Counted from the stretch's first letter, positions 1-6,240 are shown. The stretch: DNA of 7,000 nt from JBFXAN01 sp050184225 (GCA_050184225.1 JBFXAN010000256.1:1-7000); one strand, 5' to 3'. Program-made: numbers and translations. Notes: generated by a model not told the origin, from the letters alone.

Positions 1-177
1 GTTCAGTATGATCGCGATAGGTACGAGCGTGCTCGGCTCGCCTTGTCAGTCGAAGTGCTGGCGACACGCGTCGGGCGCCTGTACGAGCCGGTGGGTTGTG
101 CGGTGCGCGGGGACATGTTCGCGGTCACTGCGGCCAGCCCATCCGTGCTCGTGAACCGAGGGAGCGCACGGCCATGA
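1..177 (+). CDS. C-terminal part of an unidentified protein (5' end outside window)
   Basis: Frame 1 is open from the first base to a TGA at 175-177 and gives 58 residues. It begins VQYDRDRYERARLALSVEVL and ends VNRGSARP. The codons favour G or C at the third position, as in the clear genes here. The stop overlaps the ATG of the following PLDc_N gene as ATGA, a common sign of translational coupling, and this is the main reason for treating the frame as real. The YDRDRYERAR helix vaguely recalls the N-terminal helix of some Nudix hydrolases, but it sits near this protein's C-terminus, so I do not assign a function. The 5' end lies outside the window. Confidence 0.5.
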   Translation, partial: VQYDRDRYERARLALSVEVLATRVGRLYEPVGCAVRGDMFAVTAASPSVLVNRGSARP

Positions 178-416
178 CCTGGAAAGACCGCATCGAACGG
201 CACCGCGGGTGGCTCATCACGGCCGCCCTTGTGCAGTTGCTGCTGCTGGTTGCGGCGCTGCGCGACCTCCGCCTTCGACCCGCGGACCACATCCGTGGGT
301 CGAAGGGACTGTGGGTTACCGCCGCCTTCGTGAACTTCATCGGGCCGCTCACCTACTTCGCCGTCGGCCGCCGCCGCTCAGTGCCGGTGATTGGACCGTC
401 GCGCGGCAGACCATGA
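174..416 (+). CDS. Small PLDc_N-domain membrane protein
   Basis: An 80-residue protein with two predicted membrane helices, roughly residues 13-29 (WLITAALVQLLLLVAAL) and 46-65 (LWVTAAFVNFIGPLTYFAVG). The pattern RGSKGLW...NFIGPLTYFAVGRR matches the PLDc_N domain (phospholipase D/cardiolipin synthase N-terminal region), which also occurs as a free-standing small membrane protein. No HKD catalytic motif is present, so it is not an enzyme by itself. In many genomes such genes lie beside transporter or envelope genes, but their role is not established. The start is the ATG at 174, with GAGGGAG at 158-164 (9-base spacing), and it overlaps the preceding stop as ATGA. The two genes are probably one operon. 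The C-terminal tail after GRRR is short and basic. Confidence 0.8.
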   Translation: MTWKDRIERHRGWLITAALVQLLLLVAALRDLRLRPADHIRGSKGLWVTAAFVNFIGPLTYFAVGRRRSVPVIGPSRGRP

Positions 417-634
417 CGATCCCGCACGGCAGGATTGGGCTATGCTCATTCTGTCGTGTGCGCCACACCCACGTGCTCTCAATCCCGGAACGGACTCACC
501 GGACAAGTGACGTCTGCCGGTTGCCAGCGTCGTCCGCCGCATTCGTCCAATCGAAACAACCAGCCGGTACAGATTCAGAACCGCGCACCCTTGAAAATTC
601 GATATCAACCAATCGCGGACACAGCGTTCGCGGC
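417..634. other. Intergenic stretch with no recognisable gene
   Basis: Between the PLDc_N gene and the crp fragment I see no gene: the open frames have no family resemblance and no good ribosome binding site. The only recognisable element is near the right end. CAATCGCGG at 610-618 recurs at 1702-1710, just downstream of the intact crp gene, so the duplicated segment includes some of crp's 3' flank. No clear terminator hairpin with a T tract follows the PLDc_N gene. Confidence 0.5.
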
Positions 635-703
635 TCAGCGGATGAACTGCTCCAGCGCATCGGGACGGAGGATAACCGTGCTGCTCCGGCCCGTGCGGAT
701 GTA
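628..703 (+). repeat. 76-bp direct repeat, copy 1 (crp 3' end)
   Basis: This is identical over 76 bases to 1714-1789, 1086 bp away and in the same orientation. It covers the last 23 codons of the Crp/Fnr gene including the stop, plus 7 bases beyond. A shorter match, CAATCGCGG (610-618 and 1702-1710), lies just outside with a small indel between. Weaker homology continues inward to about 763. The two copies enclose the toxin-antitoxin pair. Confidence 0.95.
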
Positions 704-763
704 ACCAGCCCGCCGCCATTCCCCGAAGATGCGGCCCACCGTCTGCCGCATCGCGTAGACCAT
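635..763 (-). pseudogene. Truncated Crp/Fnr-family regulator fragment (C-terminal HTH only)
   Basis: On the - strand this encodes RQTVGRIFGEWRRAGY and continues to a stop at 635-637. It is the last ~38 residues of the intact Crp/Fnr gene at 1721-2416, covering the DNA-recognition helix and the C-terminal end. Bases 628-703 are identical to 1714-1789. From 704 to 748 there are six substitutions, all at third positions and all synonymous. Upstream of the Met at 761-763 the resemblance is lost: there is no sensor domain, no rest of the HTH and no start codon. It is therefore a remnant of a second crp-like gene or a partial duplication, not a working regulator. The frame happens to stay open far upstream, antisense to the antitoxin gene, but that extension resembles nothing. 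Confidence 0.85.
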
Positions 764-786
764 CGGCAAGAATCGCTGCCCATGAA

Positions 787-841
787 CGCTTATGATACTA
801 TATGAGCATGTACGGAGCGTTGTGGAGTTATAGAATCGAGG
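787..841 (+). promoter_or_regulatory. Probable promoter/leader region of the toxin-antitoxin pair
   Basis: This stretch is clearly richer in A/T than its surroundings. It holds two -10-like sequences, TATGAT at 791-796 and TATAGA at 829-834. I found no convincing -35 box at the right spacing for either. It ends in GAGG at 838-841, six bases before the GTG start of the antitoxin, which is a good ribosome binding site. If the antitoxin autoregulates, as is common in such modules, its operator should be here, but I see no clear palindrome. Confidence 0.3.
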
Positions 842-847
842 CAAGGC

Positions 848-1237
848 GTGACGATCAACCAGGACGCTGAGTTGCTGACTATTGCGGAAGCAGCAGCCGT
901 CGTCAAGGTAGGCCGCTCGACCGTAAATCGCTGGCTGCGGGACGGTCGCCTGCGTGCATATCGGGTCGGACCGAGGGCTGTGCGTATCCGCCGAGGCGAT
1001 CTCTTTGGAATCATGACGCCTGCGCACCATGTGGACGACGCGCGCAAGGGTGGCGAACCGCCGGACGCCGACCGACCCACTATCCGCCCATTGACGGACG
1101 AGCAGGCGGCCAGACAGCGCCGGGCGCTCAAGGAGTCCGCGGCGCTGCTTGAGCAGATGCGGCAGCGCCGCGACGGCGTGCCCTACTCCGAAAGCTGGCC
1201 GGTCATCCGTGAGGAGCGTGCTCAACGGATGACATAG
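848..1237 (+). CDS. Excisionase-like HTH protein, probable antitoxin of the PIN toxin
   Basis: A 129-residue protein. Residues about 8-55 form a MerR/excisionase-type helix-turn-helix (HTH_17-like): LLTIAEAAAVVKVGRSTVNR followed by a WLRDGRLRAYRVG wing and an RIRRGDL segment. The C-terminal ~50 residues (from about 78) are charged and helical (LTDEQAARQRRALKESAALL), where antitoxins of this kind bind their toxin. The start is GTG at 848 with GAGG six bases upstream; no competing ATG fits the HTH domain. The PIN-toxin coding frame follows directly, and such HTH/PIN pairs are a recurrent type II toxin-antitoxin arrangement. Expected roles are DNA binding at its own promoter and neutralisation of the nuclease. 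A true phage excisionase is the alternative, but no integrase is nearby. It sits between two copies of the crp 3' end. Confidence 0.8.
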   Translation: MTINQDAELLTIAEAAAVVKVGRSTVNRWLRDGRLRAYRVGPRAVRIRRGDLFGIMTPAHHVDDARKGGEPPDADRPTIRPLTDEQAARQRRALKESAALLEQMRQRRDGVPYSESWPVIREERAQRMT

Positions 1238-1263
1238 TTCGCGCGGTCTGCGTTGACGCCAGT

Positions 1264-1698
1264 GTGGCAGTCAAATGGGTGGTGCGCGAACAACACACAG
1301 ATGCCGCCCGCGCCCTGCTGATCAATGCCACTGCGGAAAGACGCCCGATAATCGCTCCCCCGCATATGTCCGGAGAAGTGACGAACACGATCTACCAGCG
1401 TTGGCGGAGCGCTGACCCGAACAGGCACCTCCCAGAGGACTTTGCCGACTCTGCGTTAGTGCAGTTCTTTGCGATCGAGATCGAAACGCTCAACCCGCCG
1501 CGCTTGCACGAGCAGGCGTACACATTCGCCAAAGCGTTTCGCATCTCCAGCATCTATGACAGCCTCTACGTCGTGCTGGCGCAGCAGTACGGAGTTGATC
1601 TCTGGACCGCCGATGCCCGTCTCCTCAGGGAATGTCGTGGCGTTGCGGAGTGGGTGCGATTCATCGGCGACTACCATATGGAACTCACTGGCCCTTGA
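1264..1698 (+). CDS. VapC-like PIN-domain ribonuclease toxin (5' end uncertain)
   Basis: A PIN-domain protein, expected to be a Mg-dependent ribonuclease toxin held in check by the preceding HTH protein. The acidic residues of the PIN active site are all encoded: Asp in VDASVAVKW (codon 1255-1257), Glu in SGEVTN (1375-1377), Asp in IYDSLY (1558-1560) and Asp in TADARL (1612-1614). The first Asp lies upstream of the first canonical start, GTG at 1264, which is the start given here. The frame is open back to 1213 but contains no ATG, GTG, TTG or CTG before 1264. Candidates are ATA at 1234, which overlaps the antitoxin stop, or ACG at 1225, eight bases after GAGGAG (1211-1216). Either a non-standard start, a frameshift or a start-destroying mutation is involved; a protein starting at 1264 should be inactive. 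The stop at 1696-1698 lies 22 bp from the convergent crp stop. Confidence 0.75.
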   Translation: MAVKWVVREQHTDAARALLINATAERRPIIAPPHMSGEVTNTIYQRWRSADPNRHLPEDFADSALVQFFAIEIETLNPPRLHEQAYTFAKAFRISSIYDSLYVVLAQQYGVDLWTADARLLRECRGVAEWVRFIGDYHMELTGP

Positions 1699-1713
1699 GA
1701 GCAATCGCGGCGC

Positions 1714-1789
1714 TCGCGGCTCAGCGGATGAACTGCTCCAGCGCATCGGGACGGAGGATAACCGTGCTGCTCCGGCCCGTGCGGATGTA
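1714..1789 (+). repeat. 76-bp direct repeat, copy 2 (3' end of intact crp gene)
   Basis: This is identical to 628-703. It is the 3' end of the intact Crp/Fnr gene plus seven downstream bases. Homology outside the identical core runs to about 1849 on the gene side. On the other side it resumes with CAATCGCGG at 1702-1710, starting three bases after the toxin stop codon. Confidence 0.95.
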
Positions 1790-2416
1790 GCCCGCCCGCC
1801 GCCACTCGCCGAAGATCCGCCCCACCGTCTGCCGCGTCGTCCCTGCCATCGCCGCCAGTTGCTCCTGCACAGCGTGGACGACCAGGACATCGTGCTCGCG
1901 CCGCGCGTTCTGCACGAGCAGCCGCGCCAGCCGCGCCGCCGTATCGCCAAACGCGAGCGACGCCACCTGTGCATCCGTCACACGGATGCGGCGGCTCAGC
2001 GTCACCAGCATCTGCCGCATCAGGCTCGGGTGCTGCTCCAGTTCCTCCAGAAACGCCTCCCGCGTCAGCACCAGCAGCTCGGCATCCGACGTCGCCACCA
2101 CCGTCGCCGAGCGCGGTTCGCCATCCAGCAGCGACATCTCGCCGAAATGATCCCCCGGTCCCAGCCGCGCGACGATGAACTGACGCCCGTCCTCCGACTC
2201 CAGCAGCACGTCGGCGCTGCCGGAGATGATCACGAAGGCGGTTGTGCCCCGATCCTCCTGCTGCAGCACGGTCGACCCGCGCGGCACCCGCCGCCGGTGT
2301 GCCCGCCGCGCGATCCAGACGATCTCCGTCGCCTCGACGTCGGCGAAGATCTGCACCTGTTGCAGCGCCCGCGCCGCCTGCTCGGCGCCGTACCCAAGGA
2401 CATCGGTGTTTGTCAT
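1721..2416 (-). CDS. Crp/Fnr-family transcriptional regulator
   Basis: A 231-residue cytoplasmic transcription factor of typical Crp length. The N-terminal cNMP-binding beta-barrel covers about residues 18-135. Its phosphate-binding cassette FGEMSLLDGEPRSATV (91-106) keeps the Glu (E93) and Arg (R102) that contact cyclic nucleotide in Crp. A long dimerisation helix follows, then a C-terminal winged HTH with QEQLAAMAGTTRQTVGRIFG at 184-203. I see no cysteine cluster like that of Fnr, so oxygen sensing by an iron-sulfur cluster is unlikely. Cyclic nucleotide binding is plausible, but many family members with a similar cassette bind other ligands or none. The ATG (2416-2414) overlaps the TGA of the ABC exporter gene by four bases, so the two are probably cotranscribed and translationally coupled. 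A Crp-like palindrome upstream of that gene suggests autoregulation. Its 3' end is duplicated at 635-703. Confidence 0.93.
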   Translation of the reverse strand: MTNTDVLGYGAEQAARALQQVQIFADVEATEIVWIARRAHRRRVPRGSTVLQQEDRGTTAFVIISGSADVLLESEDGRQFIVARLGPGDHFGEMSLLDGEPRSATVVATSDAELLVLTREAFLEELEQHPSLMRQMLVTLSRRIRVTDAQVASLAFGDTAARLARLLVQNARREHDVLVVHAVQEQLAAMAGTTRQTVGRIFGEWRRAGYIRTGRSSTVILRPDALEQFIR

Positions 2417-5400
2417 TGCGCCGTCGCCTGCGGGATCGCGCCCGCCCGCGCCATCGCCGACTCTTCCAGCGTGCCGCGCAGCTCCGGCACCAGCGCGATC
2501 AGCGAGTCCAGCTCCTCCCGCGCCAGCACCAGCACTTGCAACGGCGTCGTCGCCCGCACCGTCGCCGTCCGCGGCACGTCGTAGAGCAGCGCCATCTCGC
2601 CGAAGTAGTCACCTGCCCGCAGGTCGGCCAGCTTCCGCATGCCGGCGCTGTCCTGCACGAGCACCTCCGCCGTCCCCTTGTCGATGATATACATCGCCGA
2701 GCCGCGCTCCCCCTCGTTCACGACGACCGAGCCGGGCGCATATCGCTCGACCGTCAGTCGGTTGGCCAGCGCCGCCGCCAGGTCGCCGTCGATGCCGGCA
2801 AAGAGCGGCACCGTCGTCAGCCGCATCGCCTCCATCCCGCCGAACTGCGGGATCGGCCCGGTCACGCCGCCCGTCTGCTCCTGCCAGAGGCGGGCATAGA
2901 GCCCATCCTTCTTCAGCAGCTCGTCGTGCGATCCCTCCTCGACCAGCCGCCCCTTGTCCAGCACGAAGATCCGATCCATTTGCGCCGCCGAGGTCAGGCG
3001 GTGCGTCACCGAGATCGTCGTCCGCCCGGCGGCCAGCCGGTCCAGCGTCTTGTTGATCGCCGCCTCCGTGCGCGGATCGAGCGCCGAGGTCGCCTCGTCC
3101 AGCAGCAGGATCGCCGGGTTGCGTAGGATCGCCCGCGCGATCGCGATCCGCTGCCGCTGTCCACCCGACACCTGACCCCCCCGCTCGCCTACCGGCGTGT
3201 CATACCCCATCGGCATCGACAGGATCAAGTCGTGGATCTCCGCCGCCTTCGCCGCTTCCTCGACCTCGGCATCCGTTGCCCCCTGGCGCCCCATCCGGAT
3301 GTTCTCGCGGACCGAGATGTCGAAGAGAAAGTTGTCCTGGAAGACGACGCCCATCTGCCCGCGCACCGACTCCAGCGTCGCGTCGTGCAGGTCGACGCCA
3401 TCGAAGGTGACGCGCCCCTTCTGCGGGTCGTAAAAGCGCATGATCAGGTTGAGTGTCGTACTCTTGCCGCAGCCGCTCGGCCCGACAAATGCGACCTTCG
3501 AGCCGGCCGGGATCTCGATGCTGAACTCCGAGAGGTTGGGCTGCTGACCGGTATAGCTGAAGGTGACGTTCTCCAGTCGGATCGCCCGCTGCAAGCGTGG
3601 GATCGTCTTCGCGTTCTCGGTATTGGCGATGCTCGGCGACATGTTCAGCAGTTCTTCGACCCGGTCCATCGAGCCGGTTGCCTGCTGCAACGACTGCATG
3701 ATGCTCGATAGCCCCTGCACCGGCCCGATCACCGTGCCGAGCAGCGACAGGAACGCCATCAGGCTGCCGAGCGAGAGGTTCCCCTCGATAATCAGATAGC
3801 CACCAATGCCAAGGATGATCAGCTGGATCGCCGAGGCGATCGAGTTCGCCGTCAGTCCATAGAACGACGAGAGGAAACTCAGCCGGATCGAGCTCTGGAA
3901 GAGGCGATTGAGCTGTCCCTGATAGGTATTGGTCGCGCGATCCTCCAAACCAAAGGCCTTCACCACCGGCTGCGCCAGCAGGTTCTCCTGGAGCGTGCTC
4001 GACGCGGCGGCCAGGTCCTGCTGCCGCTGGAAGCTGGCCCGCGCCGCCGGCGGTCCGAGGAACTTCGTCGTCAGGAAGAACAGCGGCATCCCCGCGATCG
4101 CCACCAGCCCCAGCTGCCAATCCAGATAGAAGATCGTCGCCAGCGCGACGACCAGCGTCAGGATCATCTGCAGGCCGGTCGCCATTGCCCCCGTCAGCGC
4201 GAACTGGATCATCTGCAGGTCGTTCGTCATCCGCGAGAGGATGTCGCCCGTCTGGATCTGCTGGAAGAAGCCCGGCTCCATCCGCTGCAGCCGGGAGAAC
4301 ATCCGCATCCGCATCGTCTCCAGCACCTTCTCGGCGACGAAGGCGGTCAGGTAGTTCTCCCGCAACCCGGCGATTGAGGCGATGATGAACAGCGCCGTGA
4401 CCCCGAGCATAATCCGGACGAGTTCGTCCGTGTTGCCCGGCAGGATCGCGCGATCGATCAGCCACTTCTGGCTGAGTGGCAGCAGGGTGGAGAAGGCAAC
4501 CATCAGGCCGATGTAGGCCAGGATTTCCGCGACCTTCAGGCTATGCGGCCGTAGGTATGGCAGCGACGCCTTGAAGAAGCGGCTGATGCCCCCCTGCGGC
4601 CCGGAGCGGAAGCTCTTGGTCCACGCCTGGTCCAGCTTCTTCAGCGAGATGCCGAACGCCGCCTGCGACGCCGGTCCCGGTCCCCCCGCGGCGAGCCGCT
4701 GCACGAAGTCGAGATATCGCGCGAAGCCGAAGCGCTCGATCAGGAAGGTGGTCAGCGTTCCCGCGAGCGGCGTGTACATCGATTCGAGGCCGGGCGGTGG
4801 CCCGGCAAAGACCGCATGCACCGTCGGTGTCTGGCCGCGTGCCTGCAACTGCTCCATCAGGATCGATGCCTGCATCGCGCTCTCCGGCGCCAGCCGCATC
4901 GCCAGCCAGCCATGAATGCCCTCGGTGCCGAAGGCCGGCAGCATCGTCGTTGGCCCGACGGCAGTGTCGACCAGCACCTCGGCCAGCGACCGCTCCAGCG
5001 TGACGCCCGGCGCATCCGGACGATAGACCTCACGGATCACCGGCCGGTGCGGGATCACATAGCCGCCGGTCAGCATCGGCGTCTGCTGCTTGGGATCCTC
5101 GAGTATCTCGGAGAGGTAGACGTCGATCGTCTCCGGCGCCCGGCCACGAAGCTCAAGCAGAGAGATGATCGCGCCATAGGCCGACTCCAACCGTCCCGCG
5201 ATCGTGCCGAGCTGCTGCTCCGCGTAGGACTCGGTGGGATAGTGAATGCGAAAGTGCGGCGTCTCCTGTACCCGGTTGACGATCCGCCGCACCATCGTCT
5301 GCGCGCCGCGCAAGGGCAGGCGGCGGCCGCACTGCGTGCAGAAGCGCTGCGCCGCCGACATCGGCGCGCCGCAGGCGGGACAGGCAAGCCCGGCACCACA

Positions 5401-5457
5401 AGAGGCACAAAAGCGAACCCCGGGCGGGTTCTGCCGGTCACAGGCCCAGCAGTTCAT
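2413..5457 (-). CDS. Zinc-ribbon / peptidase-MA-like / ABC exporter / cNMP-binding fusion protein
   Basis: A 1014-residue fusion. Residues 3-43 are a double zinc ribbon with four CxxC pairs (C3/C6, C17/C20, C26/C29, C40/C43). Residues about 67-285 look like a Peptidase_MA (gluzincin) domain (HFRIHYPTESYAEQQLGTIA, TEGIHGWLAMR, PLAGTLTTFLIERFG), but the HExxH position reads EVLVD, so it should be inactive. Residues about 305-590 are an ABC exporter membrane domain with six likely helices, and 626-862 an ATPase with A-loop Y635, Walker A GPSGCGKST (659-667), Q707, VSGGQ (763-767), Walker B with E788, D-loop SALD and H819; all catalytic residues are present. Residues 878-1000 are a cNMP-binding domain with FGEMALLYDVPRTATV (E954, R963). 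As a half-size exporter it should dimerise in the inner membrane with the N-terminal part in the cytoplasm. The start at 5457 has GGGAGG five bases upstream; the earlier in-frame GTG at 5493 would precede the predicted transcript start. The substrate is unknown. Confidence 0.92.
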   Translation of the reverse strand: MNCWACDRQNPPGVRFCASCGAGLACPACGAPMSAAQRFCTQCGRRLPLRGAQTMVRRIVNRVQETPHFRIHYPTESYAEQQLGTIAGRLESAYGAIISLLELRGRAPETIDVYLSEILEDPKQQTPMLTGGYVIPHRPVIREVYRPDAPGVTLERSLAEVLVDTAVGPTTMLPAFGTEGIHGWLAMRLAPESAMQASILMEQLQARGQTPTVHAVFAGPPPGLESMYTPLAGTLTTFLIERFGFARYLDFVQRLAAGGPGPASQAAFGISLKKLDQAWTKSFRSGPQGGISRFFKASLPYLRPHSLKVAEILAYIGLMVAFSTLLPLSQKWLIDRAILPGNTDELVRIMLGVTALFIIASIAGLRENYLTAFVAEKVLETMRMRMFSRLQRMEPGFFQQIQTGDILSRMTNDLQMIQFALTGAMATGLQMILTLVVALATIFYLDWQLGLVAIAGMPLFFLTTKFLGPPAARASFQRQQDLAAASSTLQENLLAQPVVKAFGLEDRATNTYQGQLNRLFQSSIRLSFLSSFYGLTANSIASAIQLIILGIGGYLIIEGNLSLGSLMAFLSLLGTVIGPVQGLSSIMQSLQQATGSMDRVEELLNMSPSIANTENAKTIPRLQRAIRLENVTFSYTGQQPNLSEFSIEIPAGSKVAFVGPSGCGKSTTLNLIMRFYDPQKGRVTFDGVDLHDATLESVRGQMGVVFQDNFLFDISVRENIRMGRQGATDAEVEEAAKAAEIHDLILSMPMGYDTPVGERGGQVSGGQRQRIAIARAILRNPAILLLDEATSALDPRTEAAINKTLDRLAAGRTTISVTHRLTSAAQMDRIFVLDKGRLVEEGSHDELLKKDGLYARLWQEQTGGVTGPIPQFGGMEAMRLTTVPLFAGIDGDLAAALANRLTVERYAPGSVVVNEGERGSAMYIIDKGTAEVLVQDSAGMRKLADLRAGDYFGEMALLYDVPRTATVRATTPLQVLVLAREELDSLIALVPELRGTLEESAMARAGAIPQATAQ

Positions 5458-5495
5458 GACATCCTCCCAGGGCGGCGATCGTCTGAACCGCACTC

Positions 5496-5523
5496 ATCAT
5501 AGGGCGGATCACGGCGATGACAA
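5496..5523 (-). promoter_or_regulatory. Sigma70-type promoter of the ABC exporter-crp operon
   Basis: Read on the - strand, TTGTCA (5523-5518) and TATGAT (5501-5496) are separated by 16 bases. Each differs by one base from the consensus -35 and -10 boxes. Transcription would begin near 5489, giving a leader of about 30 bases that includes the GGGAGG ribosome binding site. This also argues against the upstream GTG at 5493 as the exporter start. The assignment rests on consensus matching only. Confidence 0.6.
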
Positions 5524-5590
5524 GAGCGTCCGTAACCAGAACACGCCCACTCGCGGCACGCTCCTACCGTACTCGCTCTGGGGCGCGCGA

Positions 5591-5610
5591 GATGTGATGT
5601 GCTTTACATC
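5591..5610. promoter_or_regulatory. Crp-like operator upstream of the ABC exporter-crp operon
   Basis: GATGTGATGTGCTTTACATC contains TGTGA-N6-TTACA (5593-5608), nine of ten matches to the E. coli CRP half-site pattern TGTGA-N6-TCACA. The outer five bases of each arm are perfectly complementary. The centre lies about 111 bp upstream of the predicted transcription start of the operon that encodes the Crp-family protein, a distance where family members can act by looping or with a second site. This regulator's real specificity is unknown, so the link is inference. Confidence 0.45.
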
Positions 5611-5641
5611 GAGTGCGAGACCGCGTTGCCGTTCCGTCACC

Positions 5642-5686
5642 CTCAACCCTGGATCGCGCGCCGGCAGGCGAACGCACCTGGTTGAG
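5642..5686. repeat. Inverted repeat just downstream of the CMD-fold gene
   Basis: CTCAACC (5642-5648) and GGTTGAG (5680-5686) are perfect 7-base inverted arms around a 31-base GC-rich centre, which could itself form a small CGCC/GGCG stem. It begins 11 bases after the stop of the CMD-fold gene on the - strand. It may be a weak terminator or an RNA 3'-end structure, but there is no T tract after it. Chance is possible. Confidence 0.3.
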
Positions 5687-5697
5687 ATGTCGTGTGG

Positions 5698-6240
5698 TCA
5701 GGCGTGTGCCGTCGAGTCTTCTTCCAGCTCGACCTGCATCGGCTCGAGGAACCGAACCACCATGTTGTAGTAGGCGATCGCCATGGTCAGTTCCACCATC
5801 TCCTCCTCATCGAGGAATGAGCGGACCTCCACGAAGACCTCATCCGGCACGCGGATATCGCGCGTCACGGCTTCGGCGTAGCGGAGCACGGCCCGCTCCC
5901 GGTCGGAGAACGCGGGGTGACGCTCCCAGACCGGGAGCCCTTCGATCTGCTCCTCGGTGATTCCGACGCGGCGGCCGATGGCAATGTGATGCACATATTC
6001 GTAGGGCGCGTTCGTCATCCGCCCGACCGTCAGGATCGCCAACTCGCGCAGGCGCCCGTCCAATCGGGTTTTACTACGAATGTCGCTCCCCAGCCGCATG
6101 AATTGGTGCAGCAACTGCGGGCTGTGTCCCATCGTACGGAAGAGGTTCCCAACCCTCCCGCTCTCGCGGCTGAGGTTGTCGAATAGGTACCGCTTCTCCT
6201 CGGGAAGATCGTTACGGTCGATATATGGCAGTCGGGCCAT
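5698..6240 (-). CDS. Carboxymuconolactone decarboxylase (CMD/AhpD-fold) family protein
   Basis: A 180-residue all-helical protein of the CMD family. The core at about residues 60-100 (LRELAILTVGRMTNAPYEYV then HHIAIGRRVGITEEQI) is the family hallmark. The AhpD redox motif CxxCxxH is absent; the position reads YEYVHH (E81, H84, H85), the Glu/His-His form found in many uncharacterised CMD proteins. Disulfide-dependent peroxidase activity is therefore not expected, while decarboxylase or other acid-base chemistry is possible; the substrate cannot be read from the sequence. The C-terminal LTMAIAYYNMVVRFLEPMQV (151-170) is also typical. I chose ATG at 6240 because AAAGGG lies eight bases upstream; GTG at 6249 directly abuts that ribosome binding site. 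The PPOX-fold gene ends 64 bases upstream on the same strand and the two may be cotranscribed. Likely soluble and cytoplasmic. Confidence 0.9.
   Translation of the reverse strand: MARLPYIDRNDLPEEKRYLFDNLSRESGRVGNLFRTMGHSPQLLHQFMRLGSDIRSKTRLDGRLRELAILTVGRMTNAPYEYVHHIAIGRRVGITEEQIEGLPVWERHPAFSDRERAVLRYAEAVTRDIRVPDEVFVEVRSFLDEEEMVELTMAIAYYNMVVRFLEPMQVELEEDSTAHA

Noticed and set aside
635..1225. Open 196-residue frame on the - strand ending in the crp-like HTH
   Set aside because: Only the last ~38 residues resemble anything. The rest is antisense to the well-supported antitoxin gene and has no family resemblance, so only the fragment is kept, as a pseudogene.
628..1789. Integrative element with att sites flanking the toxin-antitoxin pair
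   Set aside because: The direct repeats and excisionase-like HTH suggest it, but there is no integrase or other mobility gene between the repeats. The synonymous divergence next to the identical core points to an old paralog rather than a simple att duplication. It is kept only as one option in the findings.
1469..2584. 371-residue + strand frame running through the toxin 3' end, crp and the exporter 3' end
   Set aside because: It is out of frame with the PIN toxin and antisense to crp, with Arg/His/Gln-rich low-complexity content and no recognisable domain.
2242..3126. Long + strand frame antisense to the ABC exporter
   Set aside because: Its Arg/His/Pro-rich composition is typical of antisense frames in GC-rich genes, and there is no motif or ribosome binding site.
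3200..4465. Long - strand frame inside the ABC exporter gene
   Set aside because: It is a shifted-frame shadow of the exporter coding sequence. Its product is rich in Gly, Arg, Ala and Asp and has no motifs, whereas the exporter frame carries every ABC motif.
5455..5493. Upstream GTG start of the exporter at 5493
   Set aside because: It would lie upstream of the predicted transcription start. The ATG at 5457 has GGGAGG at the right spacing and begins directly at the zinc ribbon.
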